Assembly: GCA_964019135.1 (NCBI GenBank)
Contig: OZ025260.1
Location: 24,298,254-24,362,253, forward strand
Direction: 5' to 3'
DNA length: 64,000 nt
Source: Arenicola marina
Taxonomy: Eukaryota > Annelida > Polychaeta > Arenicolidae
Shown: piece by piece, positions 10,890 through 22,800 of the stretch
How the letters are laid out: each line of letters starts with the position of its first letter
How positions within the stretch are numbered: the first letter of the stretch is position 1
Notes under the pieces: model-generated
Told to the model about the DNA's origin: nothing
Seen by the model: only the letters and a program-made list of their open reading frames with translations
Databases searched by the model: none
Made by a program: the position numbers and the translations under genes

Positions 10890-13800
10890 GTGAGCGTCGC
10901 TGGTGGGGCCGCCAAGGGGATCAGGTGGGGTTGTGGAGGGGGTGGGGGTGGCTGGGGGAGGTGGCAAGGGGTTAGGGGAGGGGCTGGGTCTGCAGGAGTG
11001 TGGTGGGCGATCGGGAAGAATTAGGGCTGGGTATAGTGGTTAAATGTAGATTTTGCGAGCGGTAGCTGGTGTAAATGTCGTTGTGACTGTCAGGTCTTGT
11101 AGCAGACGGAGACTGTCGGGAATGATCTGCCCTATCTACTGCTTCCTGACGTAGGGGTTTACATACAGAATACCGGGTGGGAAAAGTACATGTAAATAAG
11201 ATATCTTCATAATGGATTTCGTCGCTCCCCTTATGTGAGTCTCTTGACCTTGTAGATTTTTGCAATCTAATGTCTTCAATGATAAAGGAAAACTTTATAA
11301 CCTAGCCACATTTGCTTAATATCACCTGTGGTGACATACAGCCAAACCCCGGGCCCGTGTCCGTTAACGTCAGTATTTATCACCTTAACGCCAGGAGTAT
11401 AGTCAGCCAACCAGACTCTGTCTCTAATTATGTGCCCATCCGCCAGACTTATTATAAATTAAATAATGTGTATCATTTACTTGTTGTTAGCAAGCAGGCT
11501 AATATCATATGCATCAGTGAGTCGTGGCTTGACTTTACTATTCTGAACGAAGACATTGAGCTGCCGGGATATCAAATATTCCGCAATGATAGAGACCGAC
11601 AGGGAGGTGGGGTGCTCGTGTATGTTCGCGACACCCTCTCTGCTCGACGCCGGCCTGACTTAAGAGAAAGTCCATTTGGCTCGAAGTCTTGATCTCGAAT
11701 GGTATGGCACTCTTGGGTGCATATTATGGTCCCCCGAATGCTTGTATAGAATCCGTCAGTGAGTTCATGTCCAATTTACAGGAGTCTTTCAACGACGCCA
11801 CTGCAAATAACTCTAATGTTGTTATCATAGGTGACTTTAATGACAAGTGTGTTAAGTTTGACGTCTCTAATGATGATAGCGATTTAAAATACCGCCTAGT
11901 TAACTTTGTCAATAATAATTCTTTATGTCAACTGATAACTAAGCCAACCCGCATAACCCCAACCAGCACGTTGCTGCTTGATCTTGTCATAACGGATTTT
12001 CCATCATGTATTTTGAACAGTGGTGTTATTCCCCCAATTTGTAACCTAGATCATCACTTAGTATATTGTCTGTTGAAAAACAACCGTAGTCAGGGGGGAT
12101 CTTTCCAACGAAAGATATATGATTACAAAAACGTCCATTTTCTAGCAATGCGGGAATATCTGTCCGATGCCCCTTGGTATGTGGGTATTAACTTATATGA
12201 TGACGTAGATGACTGTACACGCTATTGGTATAAGATATTTCAAAGGGCAGTTGACCTCTATGTACCAAGTAAATCAATCAATGTTAAAAGTAAAGACAAA
12301 CCATGGATGACTGCAAATGTTAAGAGGCTCATCAGGAAGAGAGATCGGTTATACAAGCGCTTTTCTAAATGCAAATCTGATCATCACTACAGTTTATACA
12401 TAACTTGTCGGCGTGAGGCTCATGTAGAGATTGAAGAGAACTATTACGCTAGACACACTAGGCGTCTCCAAGATCCTGCCACTGTATCAAAAGAATTATT
12501 TCGGCTCTGTAAAGTGTTTTATAACGGCAAAGTTAATACTGGTATTCCATCAATATTAGATAATGGAGTGATGTACGCTGAGCCCCGATGTAAGGCTAAT
12601 CTATTAAACGATTTTTTTTCCTTGAACTCAACGTTACCCCTAGTAGACGACGGTTTTGTTTTACCACCCCTGCAGGTCAAGACATCTGCAAGACTTTCTG
12701 AGGTACATTTTACATCCGCCATAGTGTACTCTGCCTTAAAAGATCTGAATATAACTAAGGCAAACGGTCCCTGATAATATTAGTAATAGAATGTTAAAGG
12801 AATCAGCCACTGCAATCTCACAACCCTTATCTGATCTGTACAATCGCAGTTTATCATCCAGGTCCTTCCCGAGTTTATGGAAAGAAGCTAATGTTACAAC
12901 AGTGTTCAAGAAATATTATAAGCAGTTTAAGGGTAACTACCGCCCAATCTCGTTATTGTCGTGTGTTGGGAAACCCATGGAGCGCATTGTATATAACGAA
13001 GTCTATGACTATTTCATCAAACACAACTTATTGATCTGGAGGAACTCTAGTTTTAAGCGGAAAGATTCCACAGTAAATAAACTAACGTATATTACTCACA
13101 AAATTTACAGTTCCCTTGAACAAAATAAGGAATCCGTCATCGTTATTTTAGATGTAACTAAAGCGTTTAATCGAGTACACCATTATGGGATCCTGCATAA
13201 GCTACAGAGTTTTAGCATAACGGGAGATTTAGTACACTGGCTCGAGAGCTATTTAAATAATCGCAGACAACGGGTAGTTTTGGATGGTGTTACCTCCGAA
13301 AGCAGAGCGATCAATGCCGTTTTTTTTATTTTTTTTATAATCGTTTTATTTCTATAATCGTACAGCAAGTTGTGACATCAGACAGACGGAAAATATGTTA
13401 TATTGTTAAGAATATACAACTGTGCAGGAGAGGGATCATGCTAGAAGAGGGATGACCGGTTTCCATTTTCTTAGAAATATTGTCTCGCTACGATATTGTT
13501 CTGTTATTCCAAATTTTTCTATATCGTAATAATATTTAATACAATTTATCAAGCCACAAAGACTAGGGGTAACATGAGCCCATTTACACTGATAGATATA
13601 TTTTTCTCCAATGATAATTATATGGTTAAGCAGGCGAGAAAAAGGCGAGGTTGTCACTCCTAACATCACAGTCTGAGCCGAAATGAATGTGCCAATGTCT
13701 TCTTCAGTGACATTTCTAAACAAAGCTATAAATTCTGACCATAATGACTTATAATAATAATAATAATGTTTATTTCAAACTGTAGGCACCAGGCCCATGG

Positions 13801-16800
13801 TACAAAAATAGAAACATTTAATTTGCGACAAAGCACAACATTTTTATAATAGAAAACCCAAAAGCCATTAAGTGAAATCTCAAGGTAAATATGCTTCTTC
13901 ATACAGTTGAATTGCACATTTAACAAATAGGGCTAGGTTATGAAGTTTTCCTTTATCATTTGAAGACATTAAATTACAAAAATCTACAAGGTTGCAATAT
14001 TGGAGGTCTTTTCTAGATATATACTTAGATCTTAACGGTAAGTAAAAAGGACATTTGACCACAATATGAAACTCGTCTAGCTTTAACTGTTGACCATTTT
14101 CTTCCAGGCAGTATTTACAAGTGACACCATTTGCCTCATGCTTTCTTAACAAATACATTCCACATCGAAATTTTGACAGGGCCTGGCGAAGTCTAAAATT
14201 AGAGAGTAATATTAAATAATCTTCACACATGAGAGACCTTTTATATTCTTTATAAATTCCTAGTCTATCTGTATTACTAACATTACTACACCATTCCTGC
14301 CCTGCACAGTCAATAACTCTTTGGCTAAATAGAGAGATAAATAATTCTGGGCTACCCAATTGTTGAGCCAACCAGACATCACCAAAGCCATACATCAAAA
14401 GTAATTGTTTTATTTTAGATGCCCATGTAGTCCTTCCCGCTTCTTCACCATAATGACTTCACTGGTTGACAATAATAAAATAGATGTTCTATCGTTTCAC
14501 ACTCGTTACCGCAAAAGCCACACATATCAGAGTTAACTATTTTACTCATGTATAAGAACCTATTCGTTACGGTTGTTCTGTGTAAAATAATGAACTGAAA
14601 ACTTCTCATTCTCTCATCCGTAGTGGCGTTCACCGGTAATTTATATAATGCTTTCCATGTATCCCCTTCTATTTGCACACCTAAAATATCTGACCATTTA
14701 CGCTCATTACTGCCGGTTGTTACTTGTTACGTTTTATAAACGAGCAGCGTTTATAAAACGCATATTAGACCACTATTAGAATAGGCCGTCCCTGTCTTTC
14801 ACGGCAACCTTACTAAGTATCAAAGCGAAAAACTAGAGAGCGTGCAGCGCCAGGCATTACTCACGGCGACGAGGGCATACGCCAGCACGTCTAATGCTAA
14901 ACTTATTGCAGAAACTGGTGTTGAACTGTTATCTACCAGACGTACTTATTTTAGTCTCTGTCTGCTCTATAAGATGATTTAACAATCTATCCCCGCGTTA
15001 CCTCTCGTCTCTCGTTCCACCCCAGACCTCAGATATTTCTCCCTATGTGCTCCGCGGAGTACTGATTTATACCTTTTAAGCTGTAAAAATAGTTATGTTA
15101 TGAACTCTTTTCTTGTGGAGCACAGCTCGCGCATGGAACAACTTGCCGTCTGAAATGAGGCAGTCGGGGTAATATATATGTCATTTAAATCTTCATACAA
15201 AGAACGTTTTTTCAATTCGTGCAATGTACTGTATGACATGTTTACGGGTTATGCAGCCGTGAATCATTGCAGACTGCGTCGTGGCCTCAGTGGTCTTAAC
15301 GCTCATAGGTACAACTATGGTTTTATCCCCACCAAATACTGTCAAAACGGTTGTACTAAAAAACCAGAAGATTCAACCCACTACCTACTACAATGTCCAA
15401 CGTATAACAGCCTTCGCAATGAACTACCAAATGGTATCTCCTTCGCTGTTGAACATGGTTTGATCTTGGATCTTACAGCTGCGTCAAAGAATCAACTCGC
15501 TAGTCTCTGCAATGTCCTATTATTCCGTTTCTCCAACTTTAATCTTGAAGATAATACTAAATTATTTACAGCAGTACAAATGTTCATTTCCGGACAGGTC
15601 GGTTCATCTAAGGGCTATGCTGTCGATTTTATATTCAGGGTTGTATGCCACTAAATCTCTGTCACTGTATTAAATTTAAACTCTGTATATTTGATCAACT
15701 GTACTTGTTAATGACTTAACCTCAACTCCACAACCACTTTTTTGTTACATGTTGAGGTGGCCGTTAATGTGTGTATTCGCTATCGGTAACCTGCAAAAAT
15801 GTGCAGCTAAACTCTATGAAAAAACGTATTTACGTGGAGATATTTAAATTTATAGCATTTGGGTTTTCTGTTGTAAAAATGTTGTGCTCTGTTGCAACTT
15901 AAATATGTCTTATGTTGCACGATGGGCCTGGTGCCTACAGTTGGAAATAAACATTATTATTATTATAATTATGTCAGTCTTGAACTCTCCGTCAGTGTTG
16001 TCACCTTTACCCCCATTCAGATTTGATAAAGAATGGCCACACTGGGGTGAAGTGGAAACCCGACTTCATGACCTACAGCGACCTGGGCGACATGCTGCTG
16101 AAGGTAAGCTGGGTGAGCCGGGGCGCGCCGTGCTAGCCCAGGAGGTAGTCGCTATCATAGCACGCTGCAGAGCGTCATCAGATCAGCAGAGCCGGGGGGC
16201 GCCGTGCTAGCTCAGGAGGTGGTCGCTATAATAGCACGCTGCAGAGCGTCATCAGATCAGCAGAGCCGGGGGGCCCCGTGCTAGCTCAGGAGGTAGTCGC
16301 TATCATAGCACGCTGCAGAGCGTCATCAGATCAGCAGAGCCGGGGGGCGCCGTGCTAGCCCAGGAGGTGGTCGCTATAATAGCACGCTGCAGAGCGTCAT
16401 CAGATCAGCAGAGCCGGGGGGCCCCGTGCTAGCCCAGGAGGTGGTCGCTATAATAGCACGCTGCAGAGCGTCATCAGATCAGCAGAGCCGGGGGGCGCCG
16501 TGCTAGCTCAGGAGGTGGTCGCTATAATAGCACGCTGCAGAGCGTCATCATATCAGCAGAGCCGGGGGGCGCCGTGCTAGCCCAGCAGGTGGTCGCTATA
16601 ATAGCACGCTGCAGAGCGTCATCAGATCAGCAGAGCCGGGGGGCGCCGTGCTAGCCCAGGAGGTGGTCGCTATATTAGCACGCTGCAGAGCGTAATCAGA
16701 TCAGCAGAGCCGGGGGGCGCCGTGCTAGCCCAGGAGGTGGTCGCTATCATAGCACGCTGCAGAGCGTCATCAGATCAGCAGAGCCGGGGGCGCCGTGCTA

Positions 16801-19800
16801 GCTCAGGAGGTGGTCGCTATAATAGCACGCTGCAGAGCGTCATCAGATCAGCAGAGCCGGGGGGCCCCGTGCTAGCCCAGGAGGTGGTCGCTATAATAGC
16901 ACGCTGCAGAGCGTCATCAGATCAACAGAGCCGGGGGGCGCCGTGCTAGCCCAGGAGGTGGTCGCTATAATAGCACGCTGCAGAGCGTCATCAGATCAGC
17001 AGAGCCGGGGGGCGCCGTGCTAGCTCAGGAGGTGGTCGCTATAATAGCACGCTGCAGAGCGTCATTAGATCAGCAGAGCCGGGGGGCGCCGTGCTAGCTC
17101 AGGAGGTGGTCGCTATAATAGCACGCTGCAGAGCGTCATCAGATCAGCAGAGCCGGGGGGCCCCGTGCTAGCTCAGGAGGTGGTCGCTATAATAGCACGC
17201 TGCAGAGCGTCATCAGATCAGCAGAGCCGGGGGGCGCCGTGCTAGCTCAGGAGGTGGTCGCTATAATAGCACGCTGCAGAGCGTCATTAGATCAGCAGAG
17301 CCGGGGGGCGCCGTGCTAGCTCAGGAGGTGGTCGCTATAATAGCACGCTGCAGAGCGTCATCAGATCAGCAGAGCCGGGGGGCCCCGTGCTAGCTCAGGA
17401 GGTGGTCGCTATAATAGCACGCTGCAGAGCGTCATCAGATCAGCAGAGCCGGGGGGCGCCGTGCTAGCTCAGGAGGTGGTCGCTATCATAGCACGCTGCA
17501 GAGCGTCATCAGATCAGCAGAGCCGGGGGGCGCCGTGCTAGCTCAGGAGGTGGTCGCTATAATAGCACGCTGCAGAGCGTCATCAGATCAGCAGAGCCGG
17601 GGGGCGCCGTGCTAGCTCAGGAGGTGGTCGCTATAATAGCACGCTGCAGAGCGTCATTAGATCAGCAGAGCCGGGGGGCGCCGTGCTAGCTCAGGAGGTG
17701 GTCGCTATAATAGCACGCTGTAGAGCGTCATCAGATCAGCTGAGCCGGGGGGCCCCGTGCTAGCTCAGGAGGTGGTCGCTATAATAGCACGCTGCAGAGC
17801 GTCATCAGATCAGCAGAGCCGGGAGGCGCCGTGCTAGCTCAGGAGGTGGTCGCTATAATAGCACGCTGCAGAGCGTCATCAGATCAGCAGAGCCGGGGGG
17901 CCCCGTGCTAGCTCAGGAGGTGGTCGCTATAATAGCACGCTGCAGAGCGTCATCAGATCAGCAGAGCCGGGGGGCCCCGTGCTAGCTCAGGAGGTGGTCG
18001 CTATAATAGCACGCTGCAGAGCGTCATCAGATCAGCAGAGCCGGGGGGCGCCGTGCTAGCTCAGGAGGTGGTCGCTATAATAGCACGCTGCAGAGCGTCA
18101 TTAGATCAGCAGAGCCGGGGGGCGCCGTGCTAGCTCAGGAGGTGGTCGCTATAATAACACGCTGCAGAGCGTCATCAGATCAGCAGAGCCGGGGGGCGCC
18201 GTGCTAGCTCAGGAGGTGGTCGCTATAATAGCACGCTGCAGAGCGTCATCAGATCAGCAGAGCCGGGGGGCGCCGTGCTAGCTCAGGAGGTGGTCGCTAT
18301 AATAGCACGCTGCAGAGCGTCATCAGATCAGCAGAGCCAGGGGGCGCCGTGCTAGCTCAGGAGGTGGTCGCTATAATAGCACGCTGCAGAGCGTCATCAG
18401 ATCAGCAGAGCCGGGGGGCGCCGTGCTAGCTCAGGAGGTGGTCGCTATAATAGCACGCTGCAGAGCGTCATCAGATCAGCAGAGCCGGGGGGCGCCGTGC
18501 TAGCTCAGGAGGTGGTCGCTATAATAGCACGCTGCAGAGCGTCATCAGATCAGCAGAGCCGGGGGGCGCCGTGCTAGCTCAGGAGGTGGTCGCTATAATA
18601 GCACGCTGCAGAGCGTCATCAGATCAGCAGAGCCGGGGGGCGCCGTGCTAGCTCAGGAGGTGGTCGCTATAATAGCACGCTGCAGAGCGTCATCAGATCA
18701 GCAGAGCCGGGGGGCCCCGTGCTAGCTCAGGAGGTGGTCGCTATAATAGCACGCTGCAGAGCGTCATCAGATCAGCAGAGCCGGGGGGCGCCGTGCTAGC
18801 TCAGGAGGTGGTCGCTATAATAGCACGCTGCAGAGCGTCATCAGATCAGCAGAGCCGGGGGGCGCCGTGCTAGCCCAGGAGGTGGTCGCTATAATAGCAC
18901 GCTGCAGAGCGTCATCAGATCAGCAGAGCCGGGGGGCCCCGTGCTAGCTCAGGAGGTGGTCGCTATCATATCACGCTGCAGAGCGTCATCAGATCAACAG
19001 AGCCGGGGGGCCCCGTGCTAGCTCAGGAGGTGTTCGCTATAATAGCACGCTGCAGAGCGTCATCAGATCAACAGAGCCGGGGGGCGCCGTGCTAGCTCAG
19101 GAGGTGGTCGCTATAATAGCACGCTGCAGAGCGTCATCAGATCAGCAGAGCCGGGGGGCCCCGTGCTAGCTCAGGAGGTGGTCGCTATCATATCACGCTG
19201 CAGAGCGTCATCAGATCAACAGAGCCGGGGGGCCCCGTGCTAGCTCAGGAGGTGTTCGCTATAATAGCACGCTGCAGAGCGTCATCAGATCAACAGAGCC
19301 GGGGGGCGCCGTGCTAGCTCAGGAGGTGGTCGCTATAATAGCACGCTGCAGAGCGTCATCAGATCAGCAGAGCCGGGGGGCGCCGTGCTAGCTCAGGAGG
19401 TGGTCGCTATAATAGCACGCTGCAGAGCGTCATCAGATCAGCAGAGCCGGGGGGCCCCGTGCTAGCTCAGGAGGTGGTCGCTATAATAGCACGCTGCAGA
19501 GCGTCATCAGATCAGCAGAGCCGGGGGGCCCCGTGCTAGCTCAGGAGGTGGTCGCTATAATAGCACGCTGCAGAGCGTCATCAGATCAGCGGAGCCGGGG
19601 GGCCCCGTGCTAGCTCAGGAGGTGGTCGCTATAATAGCACGCTGCAGAGCGTCATCAGATCAGCAGAGCCGGGGGGCGCCGTGCTAGCCCAGGAGGTGGT
19701 CGCTATAATAGCACGCTGCAGAGCGTCATCAGATCAGCAGAGCCGGGGGGCGCCGTGCTAGCTCAGGAGGTGGTCGCTATAATAGCACGCTGCAGAGCGT

Positions 19801-22800
19801 CATCAGATCAGCAGAGCCGGGGGGCGCCGTGCTAGCTCAGGAGGTGGTCGCTATAATAGCACGCTGCAGAGCGTCATCAGATCAGCAGAGCCGGGGGGCG
19901 CCGTGCTAGCTCAGGAGGTGGTCGCTATAATAGCACGCTGCAGAGCGTCATCAGATCAGCAGAGCCGGGGGGCGCCGTGCTAGCCCAGGAGGTGGTCGCT
20001 ATAATAGCACGCTGCAGAGCGTCATCAGATCAGCAGAGCCGGGGGGCGCCGTGCTAGCTCAGGAGGTGGTCGCTATAATAGCACGCTGCAGAGCGTCATC
20101 AGATCAGCAGAGCCGGGGGGCGCCGTGCTAGCCCAGGAGGTGGTCGCTATCATAGCACGCTGCAGAGCGTCATCAGATCAGCAGAGCCGGGGGGCGCCGT
20201 GCTAGCTCAGGAGGTGGTCGCTATAATAGCACGCTGCAGAGCGTCATCAGATCAGCAGAGCCGGGGGGCGCCGTGCTAGCCCAGGAGGTGGTCGCTATAA
20301 TAGCACGCTGCAGAGCGTCATCAGATCAGCAGAGCCGGGGGGCGCCGTGCTAGCTCAGGAGGTGGTCGCTATAATAGCACGCTGCAGAGCGTCATCAGAT
20401 CAGCAGAGCCGGGGGGCGCCGTGCTAGCTCAGGAGGTGGTCGCTATAATAGCACGCTGCAGAGCGTCATCAGATCAGCAGAGCCGGGGGGCGCCGTGCTA
20501 GCCCAGGAGGTGGTCGCTATAATAGCACGCTGCAGAGCGTCATCAGATCAGCAGAGCCGGGGGGCGCCGTGCTAGCTCAGGAGGTGGTCGCTATAATAGC
20601 ACGCTGCAGAGCGTCATCAGATCAGCAGAGCCGGGGGGCGCCGTGCTAGCTCAGGAGGTGGTCGCTATCATATCACGCTGCAGAGCGTCATCAGATCAGC
20701 AGAGCCTGGTGCCGTTATGGGATCAATGTTCGACATGGAGACCGGAGATTGTTTCACATATCTAATCTTCTCGTTGTCCCGGCAGGGTTTTCTGGTCTGG
20801 GTTTCAACAACGGTGGCCAGACATATTGAAATTGTTATCATTTCTTTTATGGATCCATTGCAGCATTCTTCTCTTCAATTTCTCAAGTCATTTTTTTTTT
20901 CGCTTTCTAGGCTTGTTTTTTTTGGTCATTTCCGCCCTTAATTTATCCATTTTTTTATCCATTCTTCCATGTCTGTCTTGCGAACCCTGGTCTGTGTCGC
21001 AAGCAGACGACAGTCGCCCTTACAGTGGCTGGTCCCTGGACTTCTAATTAACGTATCATTTTTTCAGTCTTCTCTGTTTTCAAAGCGCTTATTTAAGGAC
21101 ATATGTCTAACAGTCATCGTTTTCTAGAGCAGGTGTTATTAATATGGCTTTTATTAATGCATTTCAAGTAGACGTTTTCTCAATCTCGGCGTCTTTATGG
21201 ATGTAAGTTACACCTGATGACATGATTTGTAATCGGCAATAATGTAAGTTTGCTTATAGCGCAACGGCGCCGGGGTTCTTACGTAATTTGTTGCTACTTT
21301 GTTTCAGTCCCTCAACGGATTTCTTTTCGTCGTCAACCGTCGCGGCACGCTGGTCCTGGCAACGGAGGCCATGTCTGAAATCCTGGGCTTTGACCTGGTG
21401 AGATGGATAATAAGCGGCTAGAGGGCAGCCAGGGGGCTTATTTCAGGGTGCTGGACGTTATCACGGGTTCGGAATGATAGAGTCATGAAGCTTAATCTCA
21501 ATTCTCAGTAAGGGACTTGTGTTCAGGACCTCCTTGGTGTCAATGAAAAAAGCATAACTTGTAAATAGAGACGTCTGGTCAGCTACTGAGTGATTTGTGT
21601 CGTAAACCAGTGATGCACCAATGGGCGGGTCACCATGTCCCAGAGCTGCTTAAAGCTACGGGACATCCTAATATTTAATGGGACATTAGTTTAAATGAAA
21701 TATTGCGTAGTCTGCATGCTAGTTTATTGGAAGGAAATCCCTTAAATAATTACATTTACAATAGTTTCAGATACTAGACCTACTTACCTATAATTAATAT
21801 TAACGGCACTTGATCCTGGGTCACCATTGCAAGTCGGTTCCTGTGTGGTGTAAGGCCCCCGATTCTGGACAAAACCCGTCTCACACCCAGCTGTTATACA
21901 TATATTTACAATGCGTCCTCATGTCCCCTCACAACTCAATGAAATGCGTCATTTGAAATTTGTGTACGACAAATGACGCAGAACGCCTACCTCAGAATCG
22001 ATGTGAACATAACTCGGATATTCACTGAAAAGAAGGATCGGACATCTGATCGTGAATCCGAGATTAGGAGACATTATAAAGTTGCATATCGAGCTATTTC
22101 CCGCCAGAACTAAGGCCAGGCGAAATTTATATCAAAATAGGGAGAAAACTTAATTGCTTCATACTATAAATTCAGAAACGTTATAAACACCACTGTTTTG
22201 GCTGTGATGTAGAAAACGTGTCTATCCCGCGACACCACAGAACTCCGTCGCGGCAATGCTACTTATAGCAAAGCATCGCGAAGCACACAAACTGATGACG
22301 TTTACCACTGAAATGAAAACTTGTGGTAAATTGATATCACGGGCAAGGCCAGGAGACTCTGTGTGGCAGTCTGGCAAGCGTGGATTATAGACAAAAGAAA
22401 TCTTGAATGATTCAAGGACTGATTCCTATTTGTATTTTGGCCTCCTTAGTTTTGGCGGGAAAGAGCTCGATATGCAACTTTAATTAAGCAGGACGAGCAA
22501 AAGTGAGATCTCCAGCTTGAGTGAATATGAGATATGATGATGGTAAACGGAAAGTGAGCTGGTTCAGATGTGGTAGAGATTGACCGAAAGTGAGGTGTTT
22601 CAGATATGAAATAGATTGACCGAAAATGAGATGGTTCAGATGTTAAATAGATTGACCGAAAGTGAGATGGTTCAGATATGAAATAGATTGACCGAAAGTG
22701 AGATGGTTCAGATATGAAATAGATCGACCGAACGTAAGATAATACAGATAACAAATAGATTGACCGAAAGTGAGATGGTACATATATAGTAGATATTAAC

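Noticed and set aside
13314..14715. TGCCG as a certain target duplication for LINE fragment B
   Set aside because: Only five bases and the host LINE does not rejoin in frame across it, so it is recorded as possible, not established.
16104..20705. CRISPR array
   Set aside because: Units are contiguous and uniform with no unique spacers, and the host is a eukaryote.
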